36,860 nucleotides of DNA, from contig JADCJJ010000187.1 in assembly GCA_020247085.1 (NCBI GenBank), forward strand, positions 1-36,860, written 5' to 3'. The position numbers and the translations under genes are program-made. Under the pieces are notes generated by a model. It searched no databases, was not told where the DNA came from, and saw only the letters and a list, made by a program, of their open reading frames with translations. This DNA is from Myxococcaceae bacterium (GTDB lineage Bacteria; Myxococcota; Myxococcia; Myxococcales; Myxococcaceae). This document shows positions 1 to 8,677 of this stretch, in pieces (positions within the stretch are counted from its first letter, which is position 1; every line of letters starts with the position of its first letter).

Positions 1-518
1 GCGATGCCGAAGTCGAGCAGCTTCGTCTGCCCGTCCCACGTCACCATCACGTTCTTCTGCGCCACGTCCCGGTGCACCACCGGCACCTCCTCCCCGGACG
101 GCTTCACGTACGTGTGCGCGTAGTGCAGCGCCTGCGCACACTCGTTGAGCACCGACACCGAGAAGCCCAGCGGCAACACGTGCTGCAGCTTCGAGCACGT
201 CGAGACCACCTGGTTCAGGTTCTGCCCGGCGATGAACTCCATCACCACGAACAGCCCCTCGTCGTCCTCCCCGAGGTCGAACACCTGCGCGATGTTCGGG
301 TGGTTGAAGCCAGCGGTGATGCGCGCCTCGTCGAGGAACATTCGCATGAACCGCTCGTCGCGCGACGCGTCCGGCAGGATGCGCTTGATGACGACGACCT
401 TCTCGAAGCCCCCGGGCCCCTCCATCGTCCCGAGGAAGAGCTCCGCCATGCCGCCCGTGCTGAGCGGTGTCAGAATCTCGTACCTGCCGACGCGGTCCCC
501 ACGCGTAGCCGTCGCCAT
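1..518 (-). CDS. Ser/Thr protein kinase, N-terminal part (cut by window edge)
   Basis: The first 172 residues of a Hanks-type Ser/Thr kinase are readable; the rest lies beyond base 1. The ATG is at 518-516. Seen in the translation: a Gly-rich loop around residues 18-28 (LSTGGMAELFLG), the ATP-anchoring Lys45 in VVVIKR, the helix-C Glu64 in FLDEAR, the catalytic loop HRDVAQKN at 149-156, and the Mg-binding DFG at 169-171, where the window ends. All early catalytic residues are intact, so an active kinase is expected. It is clearly related to the complete kinase at 3084-5243: both share EAR...FNHPNIAQVF and the HRDVA(Q/E)KN(V/I)MVT stretch, which suggests an old duplication around the lipoprotein gene between them. 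Targets and any C-terminal sensor or membrane segment cannot be seen. Confidence 0.93.
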   Translation of the reverse strand, partial: MATATRGDRVGRYEILTPLSTGGMAELFLGTMEGPGGFEKVVVIKRILPDASRDERFMRMFLDEARITAGFNHPNIAQVFDLGEDDEGLFVVMEFIAGQNLNQVVSTCSKLQHVLPLGFSVSVLNECAQALHYAHTYVKPSGEEVPVVHRDVAQKNVMVTWDGQTKLLDFGI

Positions 519-828
519 CGCCGCCGAGACTGTACCGCCACTCCCCTGTGAGTCGGGGTGTTGGCTCGCTGTGGAGCCCCTGTGGCTGCCCTCCGCCCAT
601 ATGTGGGGAACTTCGGGATGTACTCGGGCTTGTGGAAGAGCACTCGCAACCGGCCCCTTCTGCACAGGCCTATTCTTTATAAGTATTTGATTTTTATAGA
701 CTATCGGGTCTTCCACTGGAAAAGTCGACCCTGCTGTCACGGCTGTTGATCTGAAGAATGATCAAACAAGCGATGACGACAGGCCGCCCGATGGCATCTG
801 GCACGGGACTCGTAAGTGGCTGTGCCCG
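519..828. other. Intergenic region with an A+T-rich island
   Basis: This 310-base gap separates the divergent kinase and lipoprotein genes. No convincing gene was found. Its notable feature is a short A+T-rich island at about 671-704, very unlike the surrounding G+C-rich DNA; such islands often mark promoters or sites for DNA-bending proteins. A second lower-G+C patch (GATCAAACAAGCGATGACGA) lies at about 759-778. No clear sigma-70 -35/-10 pair was found in the island on either strand. Confidence 0.5.
799..814 (+). promoter_or_regulatory. Possible sigma-54-like promoter element
   Basis: The 16-mer TGGCACGGGACTCGTA has a perfect -24 box (TGGCACG) but a poor -12 box (TCGTA against TTGCW), lacking the usual GC. 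If used, transcription would begin near 825, which would favour the GTG at 847 over the ATG at 829 as the start of the downstream lipoprotein. The A+T-rich island about 100 bases upstream fits the layout of enhancer-dependent promoters. The degenerate -12 box makes this a weak call. Confidence 0.25.
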
Positions 829-3069
829 ATGACAGGATGGTGTCAGGTGCGAGCGCGCTCCGACGGTCGACCGGCCCGTGTCAGCCGATTCGCTCTGGCT
901 GCGCTGGTGGTGTCGCTCCTGGGGTGTCGGGACGAGCGCCTCGAGAACACGACGAACGCGCTGCGCTTCACGAGCGACGAGGTGCGCTTCGACGAGTGCT
1001 TCGCCGACGGGGCGCTGAAGCGGGTGACGGTGGGAGTGCTCAACGAGGGGCGCTCGGGTCTGCCGGTGACGTGGCAGGTGCCGGACGAGCCGGTGCGGGT
1101 GCTCGACCTGCCTGAGGTGTTGCCGCCGGGCGAGACGACGCTGACGCTCGAGCTCGTCGCCGCGGTGCCGGGGCGCTACTCGAGGACGCTGGCCGTCTCG
1201 TCGGAGGGGCTCCGTCCGGTGCGGGTGGGCATCGACGCGGTGGTGCGGGCGATTCCGACGTGTCGCCCCTCGTCCAGCTGTGGCGTGGCGTCGTTCGACC
1301 TGTCAACACAGCGGTGCATCGAGACGACGCAGCCTGACGGCACGGCCTGCGACGCGCAGAGCGCCTGCATCGAAGCGGCGACGTGCCAGGCCGGGCGCTG
1401 CGTGGGCAGGCCTCGCCGGTGTGACGACGGCAACGCGTGCACCGTCGACGTGTGCAACGCCACCCTGGGTTGCGAGTTCCTTCCGGCGCCGCCGTGTCCC
1501 GGCGACGGCAAGTGCCAGCAGGGGGTGTGCGACCCGCGCCTGGGTTGCCGGCTGGCGCCGATGGCCGATGGGACGACGTGCGGCACCACGCAGACGTGCC
1601 GCGCGGCCGAGGTGTGCCTCGAGGGGCGCTGCGTGGTGCGAGACCCGCCCGACGGCTACACGTGCGCGCAGGCCTCGCCGTGCCAGGACCGTGGCGTGTG
1701 CGTGAACGACGTCTGCGTGAGGCCGCCGGCGGCTGCGCTGACGCCGTCGTGGGCGCTCGACACGATGGCCGTCGACGGGGGCGCGCAGCCACCGCAGCTT
1801 CACGACTTCGTCATGGAGCCTGACGGCGCGATGACGTTGGGTGGCTTCTTCCAGACACCGGTGGTGCTGCGGGCGAACACGTCGACGCCGAGGCCGACGC
1901 CGCTGGGTGTGTCTCGCCGATGCATCCTGTGGGGGCCGCGGCTGGTGTGCGCGGACTACCCGGCGAGCCCGAACGGGCGGGTCACCGCCATCGACCCGTC
2001 AACGGGCGCCTCGCTCTGGTCGTTCGACGTGCGCGCCGAGCGCCCTGACTTCCTCGCGCTGGTCTCACAGATTTTCCTCGCGCGCCTGGTGGTGCAGACG
2101 TCAGACCGCCTCGCCGCGCTCTTCGAGGCCTACCCGTCGAACGCCACCTCGGCGAGCACCCAGTGCCGTCGGTACTTCATGGTGACGCTCGACGCGATGG
2201 GCCGCGCGGTCAACGGGCAGCGCATCAGCGACCCGCTCCTCGACGTCTGCAACCACCCGCACCCGTATGGCGTCGCGGCAGACAGCGTGGGCAACGTCTT
2301 CATCGCCTTCTCGCCGACGGCGAGCCAGCAGGCGCCGCTCGAGCCCGACCGCCCCACCCTGCTGATGAGCTTCACAAGGGACGGGGTGTTTCGCTGGAAG
2401 GTGACGGACTCGACGATGCCCGGCGGTGAGCTGGCGGTGGCGCGCGGACTGCTCTACCCCGAGAACGGCGCGGTGGTGCTGCTGGCGTCGACCGGCCAGC
2501 CGGCCTTCTCGCTGCCCTCGGCGCTGGGGCGCATCGTGGTGTCTGACGCGCGCTTCGTGCCGGCGCCCGTCGAGGGAGGCGCCCGCCTCGACGGCTACGA
2601 AGCCGGCACGAGCTCGCTGCGCTGGACGCATTCGCTGCCGGCTGGCGTCACCTTCTGGTCCGACCAGGTGCGTCTCGCCCGCTGGGCGGTGCCCGATGGG
2701 CATCGCACGGTGGCGCTCACCTTCGTCAAGGACGCCTCGAACCCGATGGTGCCGGTCTCGCTGCGCGCGATTCACGTCAACGACGGGAGCGAGGCCTTCA
2801 GCTGTCCCCTCATGATGGTGCCTCGAACGCCCGCCCAGCTGTTCGAGCTGGGCCACCAGTCGTTGGGCCTGATGGAAGGAGCCCTCGACCGCGGTGGGGG
2901 CCGGGCCTGTGGCAAGTGCGACCCGCCGTTCGCCGGGAGCTCGGCGGCCTTCCGCCACTTCCGCGTTCCGGGCCTCGACGTCCCCCACGAGCCGTGGATT
3001 GGCACCTTCGGTGGGCCGTCGCACGACCACCGTGAAGAGGCCAGCAGCCCGTCACCCGGGCCCAACTGA
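829..3069 (+). CDS. Predicted outer-membrane lipoprotein with Ig-like, Cys-rich and beta-propeller-like parts
   Basis: A 746-residue protein with a lipoprotein signal peptide: Arg-rich n-region, hydrophobic ALAALVVSLLGC, and lipidated Cys33 counted from the ATG. The residue after Cys is Arg, not Asp, so outer-membrane sorting is expected. Residues about 45-145 resemble an ASPM/Hydin-type Ig-like fold. Residues about 145-300 are Cys-rich with motifs such as CDDGNACTVDVC, as in many myxobacterial surface proteins. The remainder reads like a PQQ/quinoprotein-type beta-propeller (for example DPSTGASLWSFDVRAE). No enzyme motif was seen. The start is uncertain: the ATG at 829 lacks a clear ribosome site, while the in-frame GTG at 847 is preceded by AGGA at 834-837. 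It ends 14 bases from the convergent kinase gene. A function beyond a surface lipoprotein cannot be assigned. Confidence 0.85.
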   Translation: MTGWCQVRARSDGRPARVSRFALAALVVSLLGCRDERLENTTNALRFTSDEVRFDECFADGALKRVTVGVLNEGRSGLPVTWQVPDEPVRVLDLPEVLPPGETTLTLELVAAVPGRYSRTLAVSSEGLRPVRVGIDAVVRAIPTCRPSSSCGVASFDLSTQRCIETTQPDGTACDAQSACIEAATCQAGRCVGRPRRCDDGNACTVDVCNATLGCEFLPAPPCPGDGKCQQGVCDPRLGCRLAPMADGTTCGTTQTCRAAEVCLEGRCVVRDPPDGYTCAQASPCQDRGVCVNDVCVRPPAAALTPSWALDTMAVDGGAQPPQLHDFVMEPDGAMTLGGFFQTPVVLRANTSTPRPTPLGVSRRCILWGPRLVCADYPASPNGRVTAIDPSTGASLWSFDVRAERPDFLALVSQIFLARLVVQTSDRLAALFEAYPSNATSASTQCRRYFMVTLDAMGRAVNGQRISDPLLDVCNHPHPYGVAADSVGNVFIAFSPTASQQAPLEPDRPTLLMSFTRDGVFRWKVTDSTMPGGELAVARGLLYPENGAVVLLASTGQPAFSLPSALGRIVVSDARFVPAPVEGGARLDGYEAGTSSLRWTHSLPAGVTFWSDQVRLARWAVPDGHRTVALTFVKDASNPMVPVSLRAIHVNDGSEAFSCPLMMVPRTPAQLFELGHQSLGLMEGALDRGGGRACGKCDPPFAGSSAAFRHFRVPGLDVPHEPWIGTFGGPSHDHREEASSPSPGPN

Positions 3070-3083
3070 AGAGGCGTGCTGCT

Positions 3084-5243
3084 TCAGCGGGCGTCGTCCG
3101 GCGGCGTCATGCCGTCGGCGGTCGGCGCCGGTCGAACCGTGTTGGGAGTCGGCCCGGCCGGCAGCTCCTCGGGCTGTGCGTCGCCGCTCGAGAAGGGCCC
3201 CAGGTTCAGCGCATAGAGCACGGCGAGCACCGCCGCGACGAAGAGGAAACCGAGCACCATCGCCACGACGGGGGTGAAGGCTCGCTGATTCGGCTGAACG
3301 CTGGTCTCGGAGAAGTCGTCATCGTCGGGGAGCGCCGCGCTGGAGCTCACCGGCGCGCTCTGGGGTGGCTCGATGAACGTGCGGGACGGCATCGGCGGCC
3401 TGGGCACGGGTGGCTCGAAGGCGCGATTGGGTGACGTGCGGTCCTCGGGCTCGTCGCTCGACCAGGGCTCCGAGGTGGCGCGCTTGGTGATGCTGTGCGT
3501 CTCGCCCGTCGTGGTGTTCGCCACCACGGGCGCCTGGGGTTGAACCAATGGGCTCACGGTTCCACCTGGAATCGTCTTCGGCTGATTGGCGCTCCGACCG
3601 CCGCTCGGGTCCGTGTCGGCACTCGGGTCTCTCGAGGTGCCTGGGAGTCTCGGCGCTCCCGGGTCCGTCTCGGTGCCGAACTCCACCGGCGGGGGTGGCT
3701 TGCTGACCGGCTGCGTGTCGTTCGTCGAGGCGGCCTTGCGCTCCGCGAGAATCTTCGCGCGCAGCACCTTGATTTCCTCGGGAAGCGCCGCGGCTGGAAT
3801 CGTCTTCGCCTCGCTGGTGTCGCCCTCCAGCACCGAGTTGAGCGTCACCACCGCCGGCCTCGCCAGGTCTCGGTCCGAGAGGTCCTGACCTGTCTTCGAG
3901 GGGCGTGGCTTCGCAGGAGGGGGCGCGGGGATTGGCGAGAGCCGGCCCAGGCTGGGGCTCGTCGTGGGCGGTGTTGGCCGTGGAGCGGGCCGGTCTTGCC
4001 CGCTGGGGCTGCTCGGTGTCGGCGTCGGCAGTTGGGAGGGCCGCCGTTGCCCGCTGGGGCTGCTCGGTGTCGGCGTCGGCGACGCCTGGGGCGACCGGAG
4101 CGAGTTGGGGAGCCCGGTCGGAGGCGTCGGGGCAGGCGGCGGCACGGGCGCTGGGGCCCGGTCAGGTTCCACCGGAGTCAGCCCAGAGGTGGAACTCGCC
4201 TTCACCCGTGCCATCAGCGAGTCGATGCGGATCTCTCCCGTGGTCTCCGAGCCGAAGTTCGTCGCTTCGAGAACGCGCCGCGTCTCTTGGCGACGCTGGG
4301 CGAAGTGGCGCGAGACGAGCTCGCCGGTCTGCTCGGGGTGCCAGATGAGGCCCGGCGCGGCCTTCTCGATGGCGCGGGCGAACTCGAGCGCCGTCGAGAA
4401 ACGCTCGTCGCGGTTGCGCTGGAGCGCCCTCATCACCACCGCGTCGATGTCGGGCGTCACCCCGGCGACGGTGCGCGACGGTGGCGCGATGGTGGCGTTG
4501 AGGGCCGCGAGCATGCCCTCTTCCGCGTTCTTTCCGTGGAACAGGCGCAGGCCGGTGAGGCACTCGTGCATGACGACGCCGAGCGAGAAGATGTCACTGC
4601 GTGGGTCGAGCGGCTCACCGCGAATCTGCTCCGGCGACATGTAGCCCGAGGTGCCCTTCACCATGCCGACGCTGGTGCGGCTCGAGCGCCCGAGGGCCTT
4701 GGCGATGCCGAAATCGAGCAGCTTGGTGACGCCCTCGTACGTCACCATGATGTTCTTCTCGGCGACGTCGCGGTGAATGACGATTTGCCGGCGCCCGCGG
4801 GCATCGGTGAAGGTGTGCGCGTAGTGGAGCGCGAGCGCGGTGTCGCGCACCGCCTGCAGCGTGAGACCGACGGGAATCGCCTCTTTCGCCGCGCGGCACG
4901 CCCGGGCCATCTCGACGAGGGTGCAGCCCTGGACGAACTCCATGGCCATGAAGAGCTCGCCGGCGTCAACGTCGAGCTCGAACACCTGGGCGATGTTGGG
5001 GTGGTTGAAGGCCGCGGTGGTGCGCGCCTCTTCGAGGAACATGCGCACGAAGTCTTCTTCGCCGCCGATGTCGGGGAGGATGGTCTTGAGGACGACCAGC
5101 TTTTTGAAGCCGCCGATGCTCGACTGCGTCGCCAGATAGATGAGGCTCATGCCACCCGAGGACAGGCGACAGAGGACCTCGAACTTCCCAAGCTGTCGCC
5201 GGTCGAGCGACGTCGAGGGGGCGATGAAGGTATGTCCGGCCAC
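3084..5243 (-). CDS. Membrane-anchored Ser/Thr protein kinase
   Basis: A complete 719-residue Hanks-type kinase starting at GTG 5243. Residues about 18-290 form the kinase domain: Gly-rich loop LSSGGMSLIYLA (27-38), Lys53 in VVLKTI, helix-C Glu in LEEAR (about 72), HRDVAEKN at 157-164, DFG at 177-179, and an activation loop ending GTSGYMSPEQ. All catalytic residues are present. Residues about 350-650 are a Pro/Ser/Thr-rich linker. One transmembrane helix lies at about 657-680 (VVAMVLGFLFVAAVLAVLY), followed by a tail of about 40 residues. The kinase is therefore cytoplasmic with a short extracytoplasmic tail and no recognisable sensor domain, unlike PASTA kinases. The linker contains a perfect short duplication (see 3996-4080). 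No ligand or target is evident. Confidence 0.95.
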   Translation of the reverse strand: MAGHTFIAPSTSLDRRQLGKFEVLCRLSSGGMSLIYLATQSSIGGFKKLVVLKTILPDIGGEEDFVRMFLEEARTTAAFNHPNIAQVFELDVDAGELFMAMEFVQGCTLVEMARACRAAKEAIPVGLTLQAVRDTALALHYAHTFTDARGRRQIVIHRDVAEKNIMVTYEGVTKLLDFGIAKALGRSSRTSVGMVKGTSGYMSPEQIRGEPLDPRSDIFSLGVVMHECLTGLRLFHGKNAEEGMLAALNATIAPPSRTVAGVTPDIDAVVMRALQRNRDERFSTALEFARAIEKAAPGLIWHPEQTGELVSRHFAQRRQETRRVLEATNFGSETTGEIRIDSLMARVKASSTSGLTPVEPDRAPAPVPPPAPTPPTGLPNSLRSPQASPTPTPSSPSGQRRPSQLPTPTPSSPSGQDRPAPRPTPPTTSPSLGRLSPIPAPPPAKPRPSKTGQDLSDRDLARPAVVTLNSVLEGDTSEAKTIPAAALPEEIKVLRAKILAERKAASTNDTQPVSKPPPPVEFGTETDPGAPRLPGTSRDPSADTDPSGGRSANQPKTIPGGTVSPLVQPQAPVVANTTTGETHSITKRATSEPWSSDEPEDRTSPNRAFEPPVPRPPMPSRTFIEPPQSAPVSSSAALPDDDDFSETSVQPNQRAFTPVVAMVLGFLFVAAVLAVLYALNLGPFSSGDAQPEELPAGPTPNTVRPAPTADGMTPPDDAR
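3996..4080 (-). repeat. In-frame 51-bp duplication in the kinase linker
   Basis: A 34-bp identical sequence occurs at 3996-4029 and again at 4047-4080, a period of 51 bp or 17 codons. It encodes the repeated peptide TPTPSSPSGQ in the Pro-rich linker of the kinase. It is a coding repeat that changes linker length only. Confidence 0.9.
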
Positions 5244-5364
5244 GGAGTGCAGGACAGTCTACACGCCCCGGGTGGTGCGTCGTCTTTCTCGACGCGCCCG
5301 TCCCACCCGTGACTACCCGCTCTCCGAGCGGCGGGGCGCTGGGCAGAACCTGCCGCCTGCGTGG

Positions 5365-6249
5365 TCAACCGGAAGGAGGGCCCGCGGGCGTGGCGCGAAG
5401 AGGCGGAGCGAGGGCGCCCCACAGCACGCCGCAGACACAGAGGAGCGCGCCGAAGGCCGACAGCGGCACCAGCGGCTCGTGCAGCACGGTGAAGCCGAGG
5501 GCCCAGGCCAGCACGGGGACGAGCTGCGTGATGGCGCTGCCGGCGGTGGCGCTGGTGAAGCCCATGCCGAAGGTGAAGAGGAGCTGCCCGCCGACGGACA
5601 GCAGGCCCATGACGAGGGCAGCGCCGAGCAGGTCGCCCTCGAGCGCAACCCAGCGGGGTGCCGAGAGGGGCCCGCAGATGGCGGCGCCGACGACGGAGAA
5701 GGCGAGGAAGACGGTCGAGGCGCCCGTGTCCTGCCGCAGCGAGCGGATGACGGTGATGGCAGCGCCGCCGAAGACGCCCGAGGCGAGCCCAGCGAGGCCG
5801 CCGAGGCCTGGAGAGAGGGGCTGACGGAACTCGCCCGTCGCGATGGCGACGAGCACCGCGCCGATGGTGGCCAGGCCGAGGCCGAGGCGCGCCGCACCCG
5901 AGGGTCGCTCTCCCAGCACGAGCCCGGCGAAGACGGCGGCCCAGATGGGTGAGCAGTAGTTGAGGACGGTGGCCGGCCCGCTGCCGAGCCGCTCGATGGC
6001 GATGAAGTACGTCAGCACGGCGCCGCAGCCGAAGAGGCCCCGCAGCAGCAGCTTCGCCGGCCGTCGCACGTCGGGCCGCTCCCGCCGGGCGAGGAACCAG
6101 CCCATCATGACGATGGCGCCGACGGCGAAGCGCACGAAGGAGAGCTGCGTGGCCGGCACCCGGGCCGAGAGGTGGCGGGCGAGCACGGCCATCATCGCGA
6201 AGAAGACGGACGAGACGACGATGAGCCAGGTACCTCGGCGCGACTGCAC
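5365..6249 (-). CDS. EamA/DMT-family transporter
   Basis: A 294-residue integral membrane protein made of two EamA-type halves, with about ten hydrophobic helices (for example TWLIVVSSVFFAMMAVLA near the N terminus and LLSVGGQLLFTFGMGF in the second half). The typical end of the first half, ATVLNYCSPIWAAVFAGLVL, precedes an LGERPS turn, as in drug/metabolite exporters. GTG 6249 is chosen because AAGGGGC stands just upstream and the protein then has normal family length. Members of this family export or import small metabolites; the substrate cannot be deduced. It is transcribed in the same direction as purEK but is separated from purK by about 300 bases, so a shared transcript is uncertain. 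Confidence 0.92.
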   Translation of the reverse strand: MQSRRGTWLIVVSSVFFAMMAVLARHLSARVPATQLSFVRFAVGAIVMMGWFLARRERPDVRRPAKLLLRGLFGCGAVLTYFIAIERLGSGPATVLNYCSPIWAAVFAGLVLGERPSGAARLGLGLATIGAVLVAIATGEFRQPLSPGLGGLAGLASGVFGGAAITVIRSLRQDTGASTVFLAFSVVGAAICGPLSAPRWVALEGDLLGAALVMGLLSVGGQLLFTFGMGFTSATAGSAITQLVPVLAWALGFTVLHEPLVPLSAFGALLCVCGVLWGALAPPLRATPAGPPSG

Positions 6250-6552
6250 GAAGAGCCCCTTAATCGAAGGGCGGCGGACCGCCTACGCCGCGCCGCTGCG
6301 GTTGTCTCGCGACGGTGGCAGCGCTCGTGCGCGTCATCACGACGCCTCGAGCCGGAGCCCCGTCGCGTCGGTCGAACCTGCGACCGGTGCGGCAGGCAGC
6401 ATCATGAGCCCGTGCGGTGGCGTGGGTGCGGTCGCCACGTCGCGCACCCAGCGCCGAGAGCCGTCGGTGAGGCGCGGGCGCGGCAGACGGGTGGTGCGTC
6501 CGGTGTCGAGAACCGTCGGTGAGGCGCGGGAGCGGCGCGGCGAGGCGGCTCG
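6250..6552. other. Intergenic gap with an 18-bp direct repeat
   Basis: No gene was recognised in this 303-base gap between the transporter and purK. It contains an exact direct repeat, CCGTCGGTGAGGCGCGGG, at 6461-6478 and 6513-6530 (52-base spacing). The open frames across it are Arg-rich and look non-coding. No T-run terminator is visible. Confidence 0.5.
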
Positions 6553-7689
6553 TCACCTTCGCTGGAGCGCGTCGCGGAATGCTCGGGCCTTGAGGCAGGC
6601 GGCGTCGGCGGTGTCGGCGTGCACTACGAAGTGGCCCATCTTCCGCTTCGGCCGGGCCTCGTGCTTGCCGTACAGGTAGACGTCGACGACCTCGGGGAAG
6701 CGCTGCCAGGCCTCGAGGTCGAGCGGGCCGCCGGTGTGCCCCTGCGCGAGCCACACGTCGCCCAGCAGGTTGCCCATACACCAGCCGCCGGGGTGGAGCC
6801 GCGGGGCGGTGAGGGGCACCCCCGAGAGGATGCGGGCGAGCGCGTCGAACTGGCTCAGCGTGCACGCCTGCCGCGTGACGTGGCCCGAGTTGTGAACGCG
6901 GGGGGCGAGCTCGTTGACGTAGAGGCGGCGCACGCCGTCACGGCCGGTGCCGACGAAGAACTCGACCGTCAAGAGCCCCACCACCTCGAGCGCGCGGGCG
7001 ATGCCGAGGGCCACGCGTCGCGCCTCCTCCTGGAGGGCCTCGTCGACGCGCGCCGGCAGCACCGTCACGTCCAGCACGTGGTCGACGTGCACGTTCTCGA
7101 ACACCGGGAACGTCACCTCGCCGCCGCGCCCGTCGCGAGCGACGATGCACGACACCTCGGCCTCGAGCGAGAGCACCTCTTCGAGGACCCAGGGCCGCCC
7201 CATGTCGGGCAGCGCCGCCGCTTCGCCGACGGCCCGCAGCCGATGCTGGCCTTTGCCGTCGTAGCCGCCGAGGGCCGACTTCACGATGCAGGGCGCTCCG
7301 AAGCGCCGCACGGCGTCGTGGAGCGAGTCTTCGGCGCCCACCACCGCGAAGTGCACCGGGCGGAAGCCGTGCTGCGCGAGGAACGTCTTCTCGAGCCCCC
7401 GGTGCTGCGACGTCGTCAACACGTGCAGCGACGGCGCCAGCGCATGGGCGTGCGGCTCGAGCGGCACCGAGGGGATGTTCTCGGAGTCGTAGGTGACGCG
7501 GTCGATGCCGCGGAAGAAGGCCTCGAGGCCGGCGGCATCGTCGAGGGGGTGGCGGACGACGCTCGACAGGCGCTGCGCGCACGGGGCCGAGGGGTCGGGC
7601 TCGAGGATGCGCACCGGCGTGTCCAGCTTCTGCAGGGCCTCGGCCAGCATGAGCCCGAGCTGTCCGCCGCCGAGGATACCGACGGTCAC
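6553..7689 (-). CDS. purK: N5-carboxyaminoimidazole ribonucleotide synthase
   Basis: A 378-residue ATP-grasp enzyme of purine synthesis that converts AIR, ATP and bicarbonate to N5-CAIR in the cytoplasm. Seen: the N-terminal nucleotide-binding loop [15 protein letters not shown], the ATP-grasp segment [14 protein letters not shown], the acidic VLEEVL, and the family signature [14 protein letters not shown], in which Val replaces the more usual Pro. The C-terminal part [16 protein letters not shown] is also characteristic. Its GTG start (7689-7687) overlaps the purE stop codon in the tetranucleotide GTGA, so translation is probably coupled and the two products, which act in sequence, are made together. 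Length is normal for the family. Confidence 0.97.
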   Translation of the reverse strand: MTVGILGGGQLGLMLAEALQKLDTPVRILEPDPSAPCAQRLSSVVRHPLDDAAGLEAFFRGIDRVTYDSENIPSVPLEPHAHALAPSLHVLTTSQHRGLEKTFLAQHGFRPVHFAVVGAEDSLHDAVRRFGAPCIVKSALGGYDGKGQHRLRAVGEAAALPDMGRPWVLEEVLSLEAEVSCIVARDGRGGEVTFPVFENVHVDHVLDVTVLPARVDEALQEEARRVALGIARALEVVGLLTVEFFVGTGRDGVRRLYVNELAPRVHNSGHVTRQACTLSQFDALARILSGVPLTAPRLHPGGWCMGNLLGDVWLAQGHTGGPLDLEAWQRFPEVVDVYLYGKHEARPKRKMGHFVVHADTADAACLKARAFRDALQRR

Positions 7690-8255
7690 GGCCGCGCCTT
7701 CTTCCGGCCCGACGCGGCCACCTTCGCCTCGAGGGTGAGCTCGGCCGACGAGGCGCGCGCCTTCTCGGCGTTCTCGACGCGGAAGGCCTCGAGGGCACGG
7801 TGCAACGCCTCGTCGTCGAGGGCCAGCAGGCGCACCGCGAAGAGCGCGGCGTTGGTGGCACCCGCGGGGCCGATGGAGAAGGTGGCCGTCGGGACGCCCG
7901 CCGGCATCTGCACGATGGACAGCAGCGAGTCGACGCCCGACAGCATCTTCGACTGCACCGGCACGCCCAGCACGGGCAGCGACGTGAGCGACGCCACCAT
8001 GCCCGGCAGGTGCGCGGCGCCGCCGGCGCCGGCGATGATGACGCGAACGCCTCGCGCGCGGGCCTCCTGGGCGAACGCCACCATCAGCTCAGGGGTGCGG
8101 TGGGCCGAGACGACACGGCGCTCGTGCGAGACGCCGAAGCGCTCGAGCGTCTCTGCAGCGTGGCGCATCGTGTCCCAGTCCGAGGCGCTCCCCATGATGA
8201 CGGCGACAGTGGGGGCGGGCGGCGGCCGGGCAGGACGGTTTGCGGTGGGCGGCAT
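7686..8255 (-). CDS. purE: N5-carboxyaminoimidazole ribonucleotide mutase
   Basis: A 189-residue class I PurE, which isomerises N5-CAIR to CAIR, the step after PurK. Seen: [14 protein letters not shown] (the SDW signature), VSAHRTPE with the catalytic His, the Gly-rich [19 protein letters not shown], and [16 protein letters not shown]. The ATG at 8255 gives a short Pro-rich leader of about 15 residues before the first strand. The C terminus is about 20 residues longer than typical bacterial PurE and ends in a Lys/Arg-rich tail. It is the first gene of a two-gene unit with purK (4-nt overlap). Confidence 0.97.
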   Translation of the reverse strand: MPPTANRPARPPPAPTVAVIMGSASDWDTMRHAAETLERFGVSHERRVVSAHRTPELMVAFAQEARARGVRVIIAGAGGAAHLPGMVASLTSLPVLGVPVQSKMLSGVDSLLSIVQMPAGVPTATFSIGPAGATNAALFAVRLLALDDEALHRALEAFRVENAEKARASSAELTLEAKVAASGRKKARP

Positions 8256-8677
8256 CGAGGCGCGAAACCCTACACCTGCTCTTTCGATGAATCGATTGCT
8301 CGCGCTGCCTCCGTCGCCCGGCCGCGACGGAGCGCTTGCCCGCTCCAGCGGAGTCGCGCTGCGCTCGCCCGTGAGTTCGCCTGGCCCGAGCGCGGTGAGG
8401 CTTGCTTCTGGGCGAGGCCGCTCCGCCGCGGCCCTTGAGTCCCGTCAGTTGGGCGGCGCGCGGGGCACGAGCGCGGTCGGGTGTGGTGGTGCGTCCGTTG
8501 ACCCGTGCGCAGTCACCGCACCGGAGACGAGTACGGCCGCGCGCGATGACGAGGGAAGGGACACGGGGACGGTGGCCTGGCCGCGAAAGCGCGCTCGCTC
8601 GCACGACGCGCGGTGGCCCGGTCGGGGGTGAGCGCGAGCGCCCCGGCCTCTCGAGGGCCAGGTGGCGAGCGCGGGCG
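8256..8677. other. Intergenic region upstream of purE
   Basis: This 422-base stretch lies between purE and the Rieske oxygenase gene, both on the minus strand. No convincing gene was found: open frames exist in several phases but are Arg/Ala/Pro-rich shadows. The part next to purE has lower G+C and contains the palindrome AATCGATT at 8290-8297; it presumably includes the purE promoter. No PurR-like operator or riboswitch could be recognised. Confidence 0.45.

Noticed and set aside
6461-6530. Regulatory operator formed by the 18-bp direct repeat
   Set aside because: It lies downstream of purK and far upstream of the transporter start, with no known consensus.
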